From: Lacihabitans sp. CCS-44
GTDB lineage: Bacteria > Bacteroidota > Bacteroidia > Cytophagales > Spirosomataceae
Assembly (NCBI RefSeq): GCF_024343735.1
Contig: NZ_RJUE01000062.1
Location: 1 to 64,000 of the forward strand
Direction of reading: 5' to 3'
DNA length: 64,000 bases
Positions 53,856-62,891 of the stretch are shown here, one piece after another (position 1 is the stretch's first letter; each line of letters starts with the position of its first letter). The position numbers and the translations under genes are program-made. Below the pieces are notes generated by a model. The model was not told the DNA's origin and made no database searches. It was given only the letters and a program-made list of their open reading frames with translations.

Positions 53856-55484
53856 TCAAATTCCTCTTGTCTGTATTTTACTCCTATATTTTACTGCCTT
53901 CTCAATTACGTCTAATCTTGCCTTACGTGGGTCAGGTTTCGCTACTATTTTGCCATCCATTTCTATGTCTAGCATATCGTAATTCTGATTGTTATAAACC
54001 GGCCATTTTGGTAAACCTTCAGTATTGGGATTACCTGTTTTGGCGAAATTTGCCCAATAGGCACACATCACATTTGCAAGTTCTTTCTCTACAGCAGTTG
54101 GTTCACCTTGTTGACCCCAACGAGCATTTAATGTATTGAATGCAAATGAAATATCTGAACCATGACCCGCACCATATGGCGAACGTTGCTGAGCAGCAAC
54201 TGGTACATATCCAAACTGAAATATATAGGCAGGCGAGCCATTGGCTAAGGTAGCCCTTGCCGCCATTCGAGCTGGTTCTGCCCAAACCCAATCTGAATTA
54301 AATTTGGCGATGACTTCCTCAAATTTTTTATCGCCATCTGGGTCATATGCGGCCTTGGCTTCAGCTCCTAAATCACCAAATAAAACAAATAAATCGTCTT
54401 TTGACCTAGTGTTATTTACAAATTCTCTTCCGTTCTCAGCACTGCAATTTCCTAAAATCATTGGTATTTTGGGTTGTTTTCCAGTCAAATAAGCAGTTTC
54501 TGCGGTTTGTGTAACTAATTTTCCATCAAAAATTGGCCCTGAATAAATTCTTGGTCCATTCTCACCATTGGTTTCACGGCCTCCGTCTATAATACTATCA
54601 GCTGGTAAAGCACGCAGTTTTGCCAGAGCCTCTGCGTCGATGCCTTCAATACCTTTGGCAGTAGCAAAGTTTTTACCAATGGTTTCTGCTGATACTTTGT
54701 AAAATGTGTCAGCATCTTCTTTATTAATCGGTCTGCCAGTTAGCACGCCATCTCTTCCACCCCCCGAATGACTAATTACCTTATGAAAAAGCCCTTTTGT
54801 AGATGGTATAGTCAGCAGTGAATGCACCGAAACACCCCCTGCTGAAAAACCAAAAATAGTAACGTTTTTAGGGTCTCCGCCAAACTCTGAAATATTTTTC
54901 TGTACCCATTGCAAGGCAGCGATTTGATCCATGTAGGCGTAATTACCTTTAAATTCATCAGCATGCTCTTTGCTCAAGGCAGGGTGTGCAAAAAATCCCA
55001 TACGACCTAATCTGTAATTGACATTGACCAATATTACCCCATTTTTGTTTAAGGAATGTCCATAATTTTGAGGACTGGAAGCACTTCCAGCCACAAACCC
55101 TCCACCGTATATCCACACCATTACCGGTAGTTTGGAGTTTTTTGTAGCACTTGCTGGTTTCCAAACATTTAGAAATAGACAATCTTCTGACGAGTTTGGG
55201 TTCATCTTTGGAGCGTTAGGTCCAAAACCACTTTGAGCACAATCTTTACAAGGTTTGGTGGCATCAAGTTCACCTTCCCAGTTTTTTACAGGTTGCGGTG
55301 GTCTCCAACGAAATTCTCCTACTGGTGGAGCAGCAAAAGGAATACCCTTGAACACAGAAGACTCCCCATCATTAAGGCCTCGAACAATACCATTTTGGGT
55401 AATAACTTTCGGGTTGTTGGTTTCTGTTTGTGCTTGAGCAGAAAAACTAATTGAAAAAGTAAACAATAATACTAATTTCTTCAT
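53856..55484 (-). CDS. Secreted type-B carboxylesterase
   Basis: A 542-residue esterase of the cholinesterase/para-nitrobenzyl esterase family with a signal peptide (1-18, ending QAQ). Signature elements: EDCLFLNVWKP (about 100-110), oxyanion YGGG, nucleophile Ser214 in GFSAGG and a late His in AGHGSD. Ester cleavage of acylated plant compounds fits the setting. A candidate LytTR box lies 139-168 bp upstream of the ATG, beyond which the LytTR/LytS genes begin, so it may be controlled by that pair. A distinct role in xenobiotic ester hydrolysis is possible. Confidence 0.88.
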   Translation of the reverse strand: MKKLVLLFTFSISFSAQAQTETNNPKVITQNGIVRGLNDGESSVFKGIPFAAPPVGEFRWRPPQPVKNWEGELDATKPCKDCAQSGFGPNAPKMNPNSSEDCLFLNVWKPASATKNSKLPVMVWIYGGGFVAGSASSPQNYGHSLNKNGVILVNVNYRLGRMGFFAHPALSKEHADEFKGNYAYMDQIAALQWVQKNISEFGGDPKNVTIFGFSAGGVSVHSLLTIPSTKGLFHKVISHSGGGRDGVLTGRPINKEDADTFYKVSAETIGKNFATAKGIEGIDAEALAKLRALPADSIIDGGRETNGENGPRIYSGPIFDGKLVTQTAETAYLTGKQPKIPMILGNCSAENGREFVNNTRSKDDLFVLFGDLGAEAKAAYDPDGDKKFEEVIAKFNSDWVWAEPARMAARATLANGSPAYIFQFGYVPVAAQQRSPYGAGHGSDISFAFNTLNARWGQQGEPTAVEKELANVMCAYWANFAKTGNPNTEGLPKWPVYNNQNYDMLDIEMDGKIVAKPDPRKARLDVIEKAVKYRSKIQTRGI

Positions 55485-55619
55485 TCTTATAATTTTAATA
55501 ATTCGATATTTTTTATAATTTTAATTTGGGCCTTCACTTTTTCTTGAAATGTCCTTATCAGCAATTATGAAGTGAATTTATGACGATTACACACAAAAAA
55601 TGATGATTAATTGACTTTT

Positions 55620-55651
55620 TAGACGAACAGCATTGTAGTTCCACCAACGAC
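55620..55651 (-). promoter_or_regulatory. Weak candidate LytTR box upstream of the carboxylesterase
   Basis: TAGACGAACAGCATT starting at 55620 shares most bases with TAGACGAACTGTATT at 58580. A second, poorer half-site (ACCAACGAC, 55643-55651) follows 20 bp later. The strength of the match is low. Confidence 0.3.
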
Positions 55652-55653
55652 CC

Positions 55654-56745
55654 TCAGTCTAGACCTTTTTCTTTTAACCATTTATTTAAAAGATTTGCAA
55701 TCTCCATATTATTCAAGTCAGAAAATGGGAAATGTGTATTTCCTTTAATGCCAATCTCGGGTAAATGAATAACTTCTACATCTCCACCATATTTGTTTAC
55801 AGTATCTCGCCATTTTCTTGCCATTTCCAATCTAGCCCTCCAGCCATCTGCCCCCGGATTTGGGTCTAATTTTTCGGGGATAAAATCTCCATAATAAATG
55901 ATGATGGGTATTTTAGTCAGTTTCATAAAATCAGTCATGGGAATACCAATAGCTCCAACTGGCCCCGATGAACTTGCGATTGGATCAGGAACTTCTCCAG
56001 CTGGAAACAAGAAGCCGCTTCCCGGCTCATAAGAGGCAATAGCTCTAATTTTGTCGTTTTTTACGGCAGTAGCCCAACCAAATCCTCCTGAATGCGAATG
56101 GGTTACCAAAACCCCATTTCCAATTTTATCAAAAAGTTTTGAAGTAGCGTTGGTAATAACTTCAGTATCAAAGCCTCCAATATTGGGCACCATTTGACGA
56201 AAATACTGATTTAAGGTTTCTTCATCTTTGGCAAACTGAACGCCTGAGAAATAATCAAATCCAATACCGACTCTGAATGTTCCGAACCACATTTGCTCGT
56301 CAGGGGTAGGATTAATAGTGGCTGGAACAGTACTTCTACCAGCATTTCCTCGACGAGGTTGGTCAATCAAGTACACGCTGAAATTTCGTTTCAGAAATAT
56401 ATTATTAAAACCCTCCCTTCCGTCTGGTGTTGTCATCCATGTTTTAGAAAATTGCCCGATACCATGCCAAAAAACCAAGGGCAATTTTCTGGCTTTAACA
56501 GGAATCTGATACGTAATATAGGCATGGTCGCCATGGAATGTTTGACCTTCTGGAGTTCTCTTTAATGGGTCAAATGTGCCCTCATTTTTTATCACTGAAC
56601 CTCCAACTGCAAAACTGCCTTGGTCTATCAGAATAAGGGGCTTAACTTTAGTTTTGCTTTGTCCATTTGTATTTAGTGAAACAAGAATGTAGAAAGCCAT
56701 TAAAAACAAGCTACAAAATGATTGATTCTTAATTTTGAAAGACAT
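55654..56745 (-). CDS. Exported alpha/beta hydrolase (esterase-like)
   Basis: A 363-residue hydrolase. The ATG at 56745 gives a signal peptide (MSFKIKNQSFCSLF...NTNGQ); a longer frame would overlap the LytTR gene. Alpha/beta-fold features: HGIGQFSKTW oxyanion region, DQPRRGNAGRS strand, nucleophile Ser219 in THSHSGGFGW, an acid after IIYYGDFIPE, and the catalytic His in GIKGNTHFPFSD. Members of this group are usually annotated as alpha/beta hydrolases or esterases of unknown substrate. It follows the LytTR gene by 7 bp and is probably in its operon, thus a likely regulated target. Confidence 0.83.
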   Translation of the reverse strand: MSFKIKNQSFCSLFLMAFYILVSLNTNGQSKTKVKPLILIDQGSFAVGGSVIKNEGTFDPLKRTPEGQTFHGDHAYITYQIPVKARKLPLVFWHGIGQFSKTWMTTPDGREGFNNIFLKRNFSVYLIDQPRRGNAGRSTVPATINPTPDEQMWFGTFRVGIGFDYFSGVQFAKDEETLNQYFRQMVPNIGGFDTEVITNATSKLFDKIGNGVLVTHSHSGGFGWATAVKNDKIRAIASYEPGSGFLFPAGEVPDPIASSSGPVGAIGIPMTDFMKLTKIPIIIYYGDFIPEKLDPNPGADGWRARLEMARKWRDTVNKYGGDVEVIHLPEIGIKGNTHFPFSDLNNMEIANLLNKWLKEKGLD

Positions 56746-56752
56746 ATTATTT

Positions 56753-57463
56753 CTATAATTTAAATTGTTCAATACAACTCATAAAACCCTGTTTATAAAT
56801 CCTTCCGATAGGAATTTCTTGGGATTTTACTCTCACCGTATCATTACTGTAGGTCAGTATTTTATCTATGGAGATAATGAACGATTTATGAATTCTTACA
56901 AACCTGGATTCCGGCAGTTTGGCCTCCATGTAACCTAGCCGTTCGTACACCACCAACATAGATTCGTTTGTGTACACTTTTATATAATCTTTTAGACCTT
57001 CGATGTACAAAATATCACTTAGGAAAACCTTTTTTTGCTCTTTGCCGACCTTTAAGAAAATATAAGCTTCTTCTAAAGTTGTACTGATAGGAGTGCTATT
57101 CTGTTTGTATTCCTGCAATTGCAGAAACTTAGAAATGGTCTTCATAAAACGCTCCTCACTTATAGGTTTTACGAGATAATCTAAAGCTTCCAAATCGAAA
57201 GCATCCGCCGCAAACTCCCTGTAAGCAGTGGTAAAAACTACTTTAGGTTTGATTTCAAGAGATTTTAAAAGTGCTAGACCAGTCATTTGCGGCATTTGAA
57301 TATCCAGAAAAATGAGATCTACGCAATTGTTTTTCAAAAAATCCAAACCATCAATGGCATTATTAAACGAGCCCAAAACTTCAAAATCCACTACAGACCC
57401 CAAGTAGGTCTTTATCAAAGCCCTAGCTGGCAGTTCATCGTCTATTATCAAACATTTGGTCAT
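56753..57463 (-). CDS. LytTR-family response regulator
   Basis: A 236-residue regulator: receiver domain 1-120 with acidic pocket IIDDE and phospho-acceptor D54 (IFLDIQMP), then a LytTR DNA-binding domain (about 135-236; DILYIEGLKDYIKVY, RFVRIHKSFIIS). Its start overlaps the kinase stop by 4 nt (ATGA), so the pair is translationally coupled. LytTR proteins bind pairs of 9-bp repeats spaced by about two helical turns; such a pair is seen upstream of the kinase gene. Targets likely include the adjacent hydrolase and esterase genes; this is inference. Confidence 0.92.
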   Translation of the reverse strand: MTKCLIIDDELPARALIKTYLGSVVDFEVLGSFNNAIDGLDFLKNNCVDLIFLDIQMPQMTGLALLKSLEIKPKVVFTTAYREFAADAFDLEALDYLVKPISEERFMKTISKFLQLQEYKQNSTPISTTLEEAYIFLKVGKEQKKVFLSDILYIEGLKDYIKVYTNESMLVVYERLGYMEAKLPESRFVRIHKSFIISIDKILTYSNDTVRVKSQEIPIGRIYKQGFMSCIEQFKL

Positions 57464-58494
57464 TTGACAATTGGGATTTTAAGCACTACCAAAAAACTAC
57501 TTTCCTCTTCAAAAATCTTAAAATCAAAGGCATTGGGATAGATAAGTTCAAGTCTTCTTTTGACGTTTTCAAGTCCCAACCCTCCATTTTGCATTTTTGC
57601 GTGCGTTTGATTTCTTTCCAGATTATTTTCTATTTTAAAAACAACCTCTTTTTTGTTGGCGGTGATGTCTATACGTACCCAAGCCGTATGAATGGCATTT
57701 TGTACCCCATGTTTAAAGCAATTTTCGACAAGCGGCAGCAATAGCATAGGTGGAATATTCACATGTTCTATGCTATCAAAAACATTCAAGGAAAAATCTA
57801 ATTTATCTCCAATTCTAATTTTTTGCAAGCCCACATAGTTTTTAAGATAATCCAATTCTTGTTGCAATGGTACCAAATCTCTTTTCGAATCATATAGGCT
57901 GTACTCTATAAAATTTGACAGTTTCATTATCTGTTGGGCAGTTTCAGGGCTTGTTTTAAATGCTCCCGAATAGATATTGTTTAGCATATTGAATATAAAA
58001 TGAGGCTGAACTTGCGACTTGAGTAATTCCAGTTCGGCAGCGATTTTTTCTTTACTCAATTCTTGCAATAATTGCTGCTGCCGATACCAACTTTTCATGA
58101 AAACAAATAAACCATATAGCGAAACCATCAAGTATAGATTCACAAATTCAATAAGTAATTTGGGTAGAAAAATATATGGGTCCTTTATTACTCGGGGATA
58201 ATAGTTGGGATATAAATAAAAGTAGCTCACAGTACGAATAAGCATTACGAATACGATGGCTACCAGAATTTGACTTACCCAAAAAGCTGTTTTTTGGGTT
58301 TTGAAATTGAATTTACCAACTATAAAATGGACACTTAATAAAGAAACTACTATATAAACCGGCACTATGAGGCAGGACCGCACGAAATAAAATAAATATT
58401 GGTCTATTAGAGCTCCTCTTCCCAGCCATTCGTAAAGGAAATAGAGTGTCCAAAAAATGATACTGAAACCGAGTGTATTTAATCTTTCTTTCAA
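57460..58494 (-). CDS. LytS/YehU-type sensor histidine kinase
   Basis: A 344-residue membrane kinase with four hydrophobic helices in residues 1-135, a short coiled linker (LLQELSKEKIAAELELLKSQ), the phospho-acceptor His165 in VQPHFIFNMLNN, and an ATPase domain with N-box LPLVENCFKHG and GGLGLENVKRRLE. There is no extracellular sensor domain, so sensing may occur in or near the membrane. It starts the operon that also encodes the LytTR regulator and an alpha/beta hydrolase. Confidence 0.93.
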   Translation of the reverse strand: MKERLNTLGFSIIFWTLYFLYEWLGRGALIDQYLFYFVRSCLIVPVYIVVSLLSVHFIVGKFNFKTQKTAFWVSQILVAIVFVMLIRTVSYFYLYPNYYPRVIKDPYIFLPKLLIEFVNLYLMVSLYGLFVFMKSWYRQQQLLQELSKEKIAAELELLKSQVQPHFIFNMLNNIYSGAFKTSPETAQQIMKLSNFIEYSLYDSKRDLVPLQQELDYLKNYVGLQKIRIGDKLDFSLNVFDSIEHVNIPPMLLLPLVENCFKHGVQNAIHTAWVRIDITANKKEVVFKIENNLERNQTHAKMQNGGLGLENVKRRLELIYPNAFDFKIFEEESSFLVVLKIPIVK

Positions 58495-58582
58495 AATTGT
58501 ATTTCTTAATATTAATATTCAGCCGTACCATACAAAGGTATCCAATCCATTTCTCGAAAATACTTCAGAAAACTTTTATTAG

Positions 58583-58612
58583 ACGAACTGTATTCATTTC
58601 CCCACGAACTGC
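58583..58612 (-). promoter_or_regulatory. Candidate LytTR binding site (direct repeat)
   Basis: ACGAACTGT (58583-58591) and ACGAACTGC (58604-58612) are 9-bp direct repeats with a 21-bp start-to-start distance. On the minus strand they read ACAGTTCGT and GCAGTTCGT; the first fits the LytTR repeat consensus [TA][AC][CA]GTTN[AG][TC] at 9/9 and the second at 8/9. The site lies 89-118 bp upstream of the kinase start, suggesting autoregulation. Confidence 0.5.
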
Positions 58613-58961
58613 ATATTTTCTTCAAAATCAAACTATTTGAAGCATTCATAAAACCTGGTTTGCTTAACTACAAAGGTCATTGATTTTAGTTAGCATTTTG
58701 GTATAAAAATTACTGCTTATCCTACCATTTTTACTGAATAACAAAATAATTTAACCGACTTTAATTTCCTTAAAAATTTACTTAATCTTCCAAATTATTG
58801 GACTGAAATGAATTGCAGTACTCTATTATTTAATTCTTGAACCTAGGAATTACAGAATCTTCAAAAAACGACTATTAAATAATCTACAATACCAAAGGAA
58901 ATAATTCACTGCTGACAGAAAAGAGCAATCGGAGTAGTCGTTGGTGGGGAAATTCTGCATT

Positions 58962-58994
58962 TGGTCTAAAATACCTAACACTGAACCATATTTG
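58962..58994 (+). promoter_or_regulatory. Candidate promoter of the cytochrome c gene
   Basis: TTG (58962-58964), 22 bases, CATATTTG (58987-58994), one mismatch from TAnnTTTG. The ATG at 59066 is about 70 nt downstream. Confidence 0.35.
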
Positions 58995-59065
58995 TAGAAT
59001 CCCAAGAATATATTTACAAACATTAAAAAAATAGTGACTTTAAAAAATTCAAAAAAATCAATCTT

Positions 59066-61015
59066 ATGAAACCAATTGTAATGAAAATCAGCCATTTGCT
59101 TGTGTTGGCTTTGTTTATTATCACACTTTTTAGTTTATCAGCACAATCCCAAACCTCATCGCAATCAATAGCAAGCGGACGACGATTGTATAATACAAAT
59201 TGTGCAAATTGCCATGGAAATGCAGCTCAGGGAGCTGTAAAAGCAGGTTTTGATATTTCGATAATTACCGAACGTGGCGGAAAACAACCGCCTAATCTTA
59301 CTGATTCAACTTGGGATCATGGATCTAAAGACTCAGAAATTTTTACCACAATCAAAGAAGGGATTACAGCGAATATGATGCCTTCATACAAGGGAATTCT
59401 CAAAGATAACGAAATCAGAAATGTGATTTCTTATGTCCGTTCTCTCGCATCTTCGACACCTCCAAGCAATAATACCCCTGATAAAGTAAACTCGGAAGTT
59501 CCTGCAAATAATCAACGCAAGCTTGAATTGGTAGATTATCTCGAATTACCTATAACTGGTGATATGTCGGGCGATAGAGTTTCTGGGGTTTTGGCACGTG
59601 GGAGTATTATGCTTGAAGTGCCAGCAGGTAATCGCTTTTTTCTTAATGACCTAACAGGTGCACTTTATATTTTAAATAAGCAAACTAAACAACTCACCCC
59701 TTATCTAAATTTTGATGGGTCAGGGACCAAAACGGGATTGTTCCCTAAGTTCACGGCGGCAATGGGCTATGCTGCGGGTTTTGTCAACTTCGTATTTGAC
59801 CCTGAATATTCAAAAAATGGCGTTTTCTATACATTGCACATGGAAAATATTGCCACTGCTGATGAAATCATAAGCCCAAAAACAGGTGTGGTAGCTGGAC
59901 TAAATTTAACAGGCTACACCACTACTCCGGCAATAGGAAAACCAACTGTAGCTGGCGATACTCGGTTTGCTCGTGAATTTATTATCATAGAATGGAAAGA
60001 TACCCAGATTAATAACACAACATTTGAGGGTACAGCACGTGAGGTATTCCGACTTCAAGTTCCGGGTCTATTTCACCCACTTAACGAAATGACGTTCAAT
60101 CCAAACGCAAAACCGGGCGACCCTGATTGGCGAGTAATGTACCTTGGTGTTGGCGATGCAGGTACGGGTGAACGACCTGGACCAAGGCGGTTATATGCTC
60201 AAAGGTTAGACACCTACCAAGGTAAGATTCTCCGCATTATACCTATGTTGAGTGAGCAAGTAGGAAGAAGTACTATTAGTGAAACTGGTCAATATAGGAT
60301 TCCCAACGACAATCCGTTTTTATCTGTTGAGGGAGCAAAAAAGGAAATCTGGGCATACGGTCTTCGTAACCCTCATCGTTTAACGTGGTATAAAAACCCC
60401 TTAAAACCAAAAGAAAGTGTATTGCTCGCTTTCAATATAGGTCTTGTAAGTTGGGAAACTGTAATGATTATTAAAAAAGGAGCCAATTACGGATATCCGC
60501 TTCGTGAGGGTGCTCAGAGTATGTCGGAGAGCAATATTATGGGTTCGCTACCAGCAGATGACCTTATTCCCGTGATGGTTACAGATTCGATCACCAAAGG
60601 CAAAATGAAACCTGATTATGCAGTTATAGCATATCCTCATGCAGCAGGAGGTGGCGATGCCATTGCAAACGGTTTCGTATATCAAGGAAAAAATATTCCA
60701 TCATTAAAAGGAACATTTGTATTTGCCGATGTAACCACAGGCCGAATCTGGTATTCTTACTTAAAAGACATTTTGGCAGCTGATGATGGCAACCCACTCA
60801 CCATGGCACCTATTCATGAATTAAACACAAATCTTCGTCCAATGGTTGAAGAAACCTATAAAAAGCGAGGCGGAAGAGCCGAAGGCTTACCGGGAAGAGG
60901 AGCTGTTGCTGGTGCCGGTCGTATCGACTTACGCTTGGCTGAAGACAAAGATGGTGAATTGTATGCAATCACAAAAGGAGATGGCATGATACGTAAATTC
61001 ATAAGTGTTAAGTAG
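59066..61015 (+). CDS. Secreted cytochrome c / PQQ-type sugar dehydrogenase propeller protein
   Basis: A 649-residue protein with a signal peptide (ending about SAQSQ; a second Met at residue 6 is an alternative start). A mono-heme cytochrome c module comes first (C46-A-N-C49-H50; axial Met probably in ITANMMPSY), followed by a six-bladed propeller of the soluble glucose/sorbosone dehydrogenase type (GLRNPHRLTWY, FVFADVTTGRIW). It should oxidise a sugar or alcohol in the periplasm and pass electrons through its heme. Domain order is reversed compared with the 38607-41402 protein. It is monocistronic and ends in a strong terminator. Confidence 0.87.
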   Translation: MKPIVMKISHLLVLALFIITLFSLSAQSQTSSQSIASGRRLYNTNCANCHGNAAQGAVKAGFDISIITERGGKQPPNLTDSTWDHGSKDSEIFTTIKEGITANMMPSYKGILKDNEIRNVISYVRSLASSTPPSNNTPDKVNSEVPANNQRKLELVDYLELPITGDMSGDRVSGVLARGSIMLEVPAGNRFFLNDLTGALYILNKQTKQLTPYLNFDGSGTKTGLFPKFTAAMGYAAGFVNFVFDPEYSKNGVFYTLHMENIATADEIISPKTGVVAGLNLTGYTTTPAIGKPTVAGDTRFAREFIIIEWKDTQINNTTFEGTAREVFRLQVPGLFHPLNEMTFNPNAKPGDPDWRVMYLGVGDAGTGERPGPRRLYAQRLDTYQGKILRIIPMLSEQVGRSTISETGQYRIPNDNPFLSVEGAKKEIWAYGLRNPHRLTWYKNPLKPKESVLLAFNIGLVSWETVMIIKKGANYGYPLREGAQSMSESNIMGSLPADDLIPVMVTDSITKGKMKPDYAVIAYPHAAGGGDAIANGFVYQGKNIPSLKGTFVFADVTTGRIWYSYLKDILAADDGNPLTMAPIHELNTNLRPMVEETYKKRGGRAEGLPGRGAVAGAGRIDLRLAEDKDGELYAITKGDGMIRKFISVK

Positions 61016-61056
61016 TTACAGTTTTTACGGAAAAGCATTTAATACTTCCTAACAAT

Positions 61057-61103
61057 CCGCAGCGAATTAATCCAATAGGATGTTAATTTCGCTGCGGTTT
61101 TTT
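61057..61103 (+). terminator. Strong intrinsic terminator of the cytochrome c gene
   Basis: CCGCAGCGAATTAA (61057-61070) pairs with TTAATTTCGCTGCGG (61083-61097), one bulged base, followed by TTTTTT (61098-61103). It lies 41 bp after the stop. Confidence 0.88.
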
Positions 61104-61163
61104 ATGTAATTTAATTTATAAAAACCTGGAATTCTGATATTTAAGTAAAAGCAAAAAGTTTAA

Positions 61164-61605
61164 CTATTTCTTAATCTGATGTGTATCTCTTACGCTGCTA
61201 AATGAAAGTGCGAGCATTTTCCAGTCTTTCTTTTGTTTTTGATAAACCTCAATAACCGTAAATTCCACTTTGGCATCGTTACCTCTCACTACCGATTCCA
61301 TTGTGATTCGATTTCAAACGATGGCGGTTTTGCCGTGCATTTCTATGGCTGTGTCATGAATGGTAGCTTTTTTGTACCAAATACTGCCTGTTTTTATAAT
61401 TTCTAATTCCTCAGCTTTTTTCCAGGTGCCGCTCATGTGAAGAAACTTAGATTTGTCGTCAAAGCGTTTGTCCAATTTCTCAATGAGCCATCCATTGCCA
61501 TTTGTCTTTAGAAAGTTGAAGAACGGTTGTTTCGTCTTTTGATTGAGCAAATGAAATAGTAGTACCTAAAAGAAAGAATGTGATAATTAATTGTTTTGTT
61601 CTCAA
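61164..61605 (-). pseudogene. Broken NTF2-like (DUF4440) secreted protein gene
   Basis: Clear remnant of a paralogue of the 62221-62670 gene. Reading from a TTG at 61605 gives a signal peptide (RTKQLIITFFLLGTTISFAQ) and then LQLSKDKWQWMA, after which eight bases present in the intact copy are missing, shifting the frame. A TGG codon in the conserved IVWNR segment has become TGA as well. The core (about 61370-61490) differs from the intact gene at only a few positions, while the signal-peptide part is unrelated in sequence. Thus the copy is dead and either recently duplicated or recently gene-converted. Confidence 0.85.
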
Positions 61606-61637
61606 TGTTTACTGTTTAAATCGATATAAGATTTTGA

Positions 61638-61697
61638 AAAATAGTTAACTCTATTTGTTAAATAGTACTTTTAATCGTACAATTTAAAATACTATTG
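61638..61697 (+). promoter_or_regulatory. Possible operator of the toxin-antitoxin operon
   Basis: AAATAGT occurs at 61639-61645 and 61660-61666 (21 bp apart), with CTATTT in inverse orientation at 61651-61656 forming CTATTT-GTT-AAATAG, and ACTATT again at 61691-61696, just before the antitoxin ATG. Such repeats are expected for TA autorepression; this assignment is by position only. Confidence 0.35.
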
Positions 61698-61702
61698 TTA
61701 TT

Positions 61703-61951
61703 ATGATAGCTGCAAATGAATTGAAAGTTAGAGGTTTGAAAGCCATAGATGAGCAAATGAAAGAATTTGACGAAGTGGGCATTACTGTTCGTGGTAAGTT
61801 AAAATATGTTGTAGTAAAAGTTGAAAAATTTGACGAATGGCGTGAATATGAACTCAATAACGCCTTGGAACAAGCAAAAAAAGACATAAAAGACGGGCGA
61901 TATGTAATTGAAACTGCCGAACAACATATAAATAGACTTTGGAATGATTAA
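61703..61951 (+). CDS. Type II antitoxin (Phd/YefM-like)
   Basis: An 82-residue protein. The N-terminus MIAANELKVRGLKAIDEQM with the following strand TVRGKLKYVVVKVEKFDEW matches the DNA-binding half of Phd/YefM-like antitoxins; the C-terminal helix (LEQAKKDIKDGRYVIETAEQH) would wrap the toxin. Overlaps the toxin gene by 8 nt. Possible operator repeats lie directly upstream. Confidence 0.83.
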   Translation: MIAANELKVRGLKAIDEQMKEFDEVGITVRGKLKYVVVKVEKFDEWREYELNNALEQAKKDIKDGRYVIETAEQHINRLWND

Positions 61952-62219
61952 AATTCTTACCACAAAAACCTACGAAAAGCAACTTCAGAAATTTAAAAAA
62001 CAGCATCCCGATTTAAAAAATCAATATGCAAAAACGATAGAATTACTTGAACAAAACCCATATCATCCGTCACTTCGTCTTCATAAATTACAGGGAAATT
62101 TACAAGAATATTATTCGGTAAGACTCAACATGAAATATCGAATACTGCTGGATTTTATCATTCAAGACGACCAAATAATATTACTTAATATCGGTAGCTA
62201 CGATAATTTATACAGGTAA
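61944..62219 (+). CDS. Type II toxin (RelE/ParE/YafQ-like mRNA interferase)
   Basis: A 91-residue basic protein of the RelE/ParE fold: KTYEKQLQKFKKQHPD helix, HPSLRLHKLQG, and the strand pair YSVRLNMKYRILLDFI with conserved Arg, ending LLNIGSYDNLYR. It should cleave mRNA at ribosomes or, less likely, inhibit gyrase. Its stop is one base from the stop of the convergent NTF2-like gene. The pair sits exactly between that gene and its broken paralogue. Confidence 0.85.
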   Translation: MIKILTTKTYEKQLQKFKKQHPDLKNQYAKTIELLEQNPYHPSLRLHKLQGNLQEYYSVRLNMKYRILLDFIIQDDQIILLNIGSYDNLYR

Positions 62220-62220
62220 A

Positions 62221-62670
62221 TTACTTCTTAATCTGATGTGTATCTCTCACGCTACTAAAAGATAATGCGAGCATTTTCCAATCTTTCTTCTGCTTTTGAT
62301 AAACTTCCGTAACCGTAAATTCTACTTTGGCGTCGTTACCTCTTACTACCGATTCTAAGGTGATACGATTCCAAACAATAACTGTATTGCCCGAAACTTC
62401 AACCGCCGAATCGTGAATGGTAGCTTTTTTGTACCAAATGCTGCCTGTTTTTATAATTTCTAATTCCTCAGCTTTTTTCCAAGTACCGCTCATGTGAAGA
62501 AACTTAGATTTGTCGTCAAAGAGTTTGTCCAATTTCTCAATTTCTTTATCAGCCATCCATTGCCATTTGTCTTTGGAAAGTTGAAGGACTTCTTGCTCTG
62601 TTTTTGACTGAGAAAATGAAAATTGAAAAGCTGCTAATGCGATAGCAAAAGTTAAAAATACTGATTTCAT
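62221..62670 (-). CDS. Secreted NTF2-like (DUF4440/SnoaL-type) protein
   Basis: A 149-residue exported protein with a signal peptide (1-20, FSFSQ) and a small alpha+beta cone of the NTF2-like family: WQWMADKEIEKLDKLFDDKSKFLHMSG, WKKAEELEIIKTGSIWYKKA, VEFTVTEVYQK. No catalytic residues are evident; members bind or transform small molecules. Two relatives are in the window: a dead copy at 61164-61605 and a more distant one at 63521-63958. It is convergent with the toxin gene. Confidence 0.83.
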   Translation of the reverse strand: MKSVFLTFAIALAAFQFSFSQSKTEQEVLQLSKDKWQWMADKEIEKLDKLFDDKSKFLHMSGTWKKAEELEIIKTGSIWYKKATIHDSAVEVSGNTVIVWNRITLESVVRGNDAKVEFTVTEVYQKQKKDWKMLALSFSSVRDTHQIKK

Positions 62671-62891
62671 TTTTTATTCTGTTTTTGTTAAAAAAATATT
62701 TAATCCTCTTGCCCCTATTTGAAAACTAAGTAAAAATGCTCATTTCAAGAATAGTTTCTGAGTGCAATTATTGGTTTTTGTTTTGTAAATTTAAATAGTC
62801 TCAAATTGGAATCCATAAGAATATTATCTTTTTAGACCAACGGCTTTTGTTAACCACAAACAACATTGCTCTTGAATTTTAGCATTGGTTT

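Larger units (their letters stand above)
58495..59065. other. Divergent intergenic region between LytS kinase and cytochrome gene
   Basis: 571 bases between divergent genes. Contains the LytTR-like direct repeat and a candidate rightward promoter (listed). Remainder AT-rich; small open frames are not credible. Confidence 0.5.

Noticed and set aside
58850-59095. 81-codon minus-strand frame in the LytS/cytochrome spacer
   Set aside because: Overlaps the candidate promoter and start of the cytochrome gene; hydrophobic but without family features.
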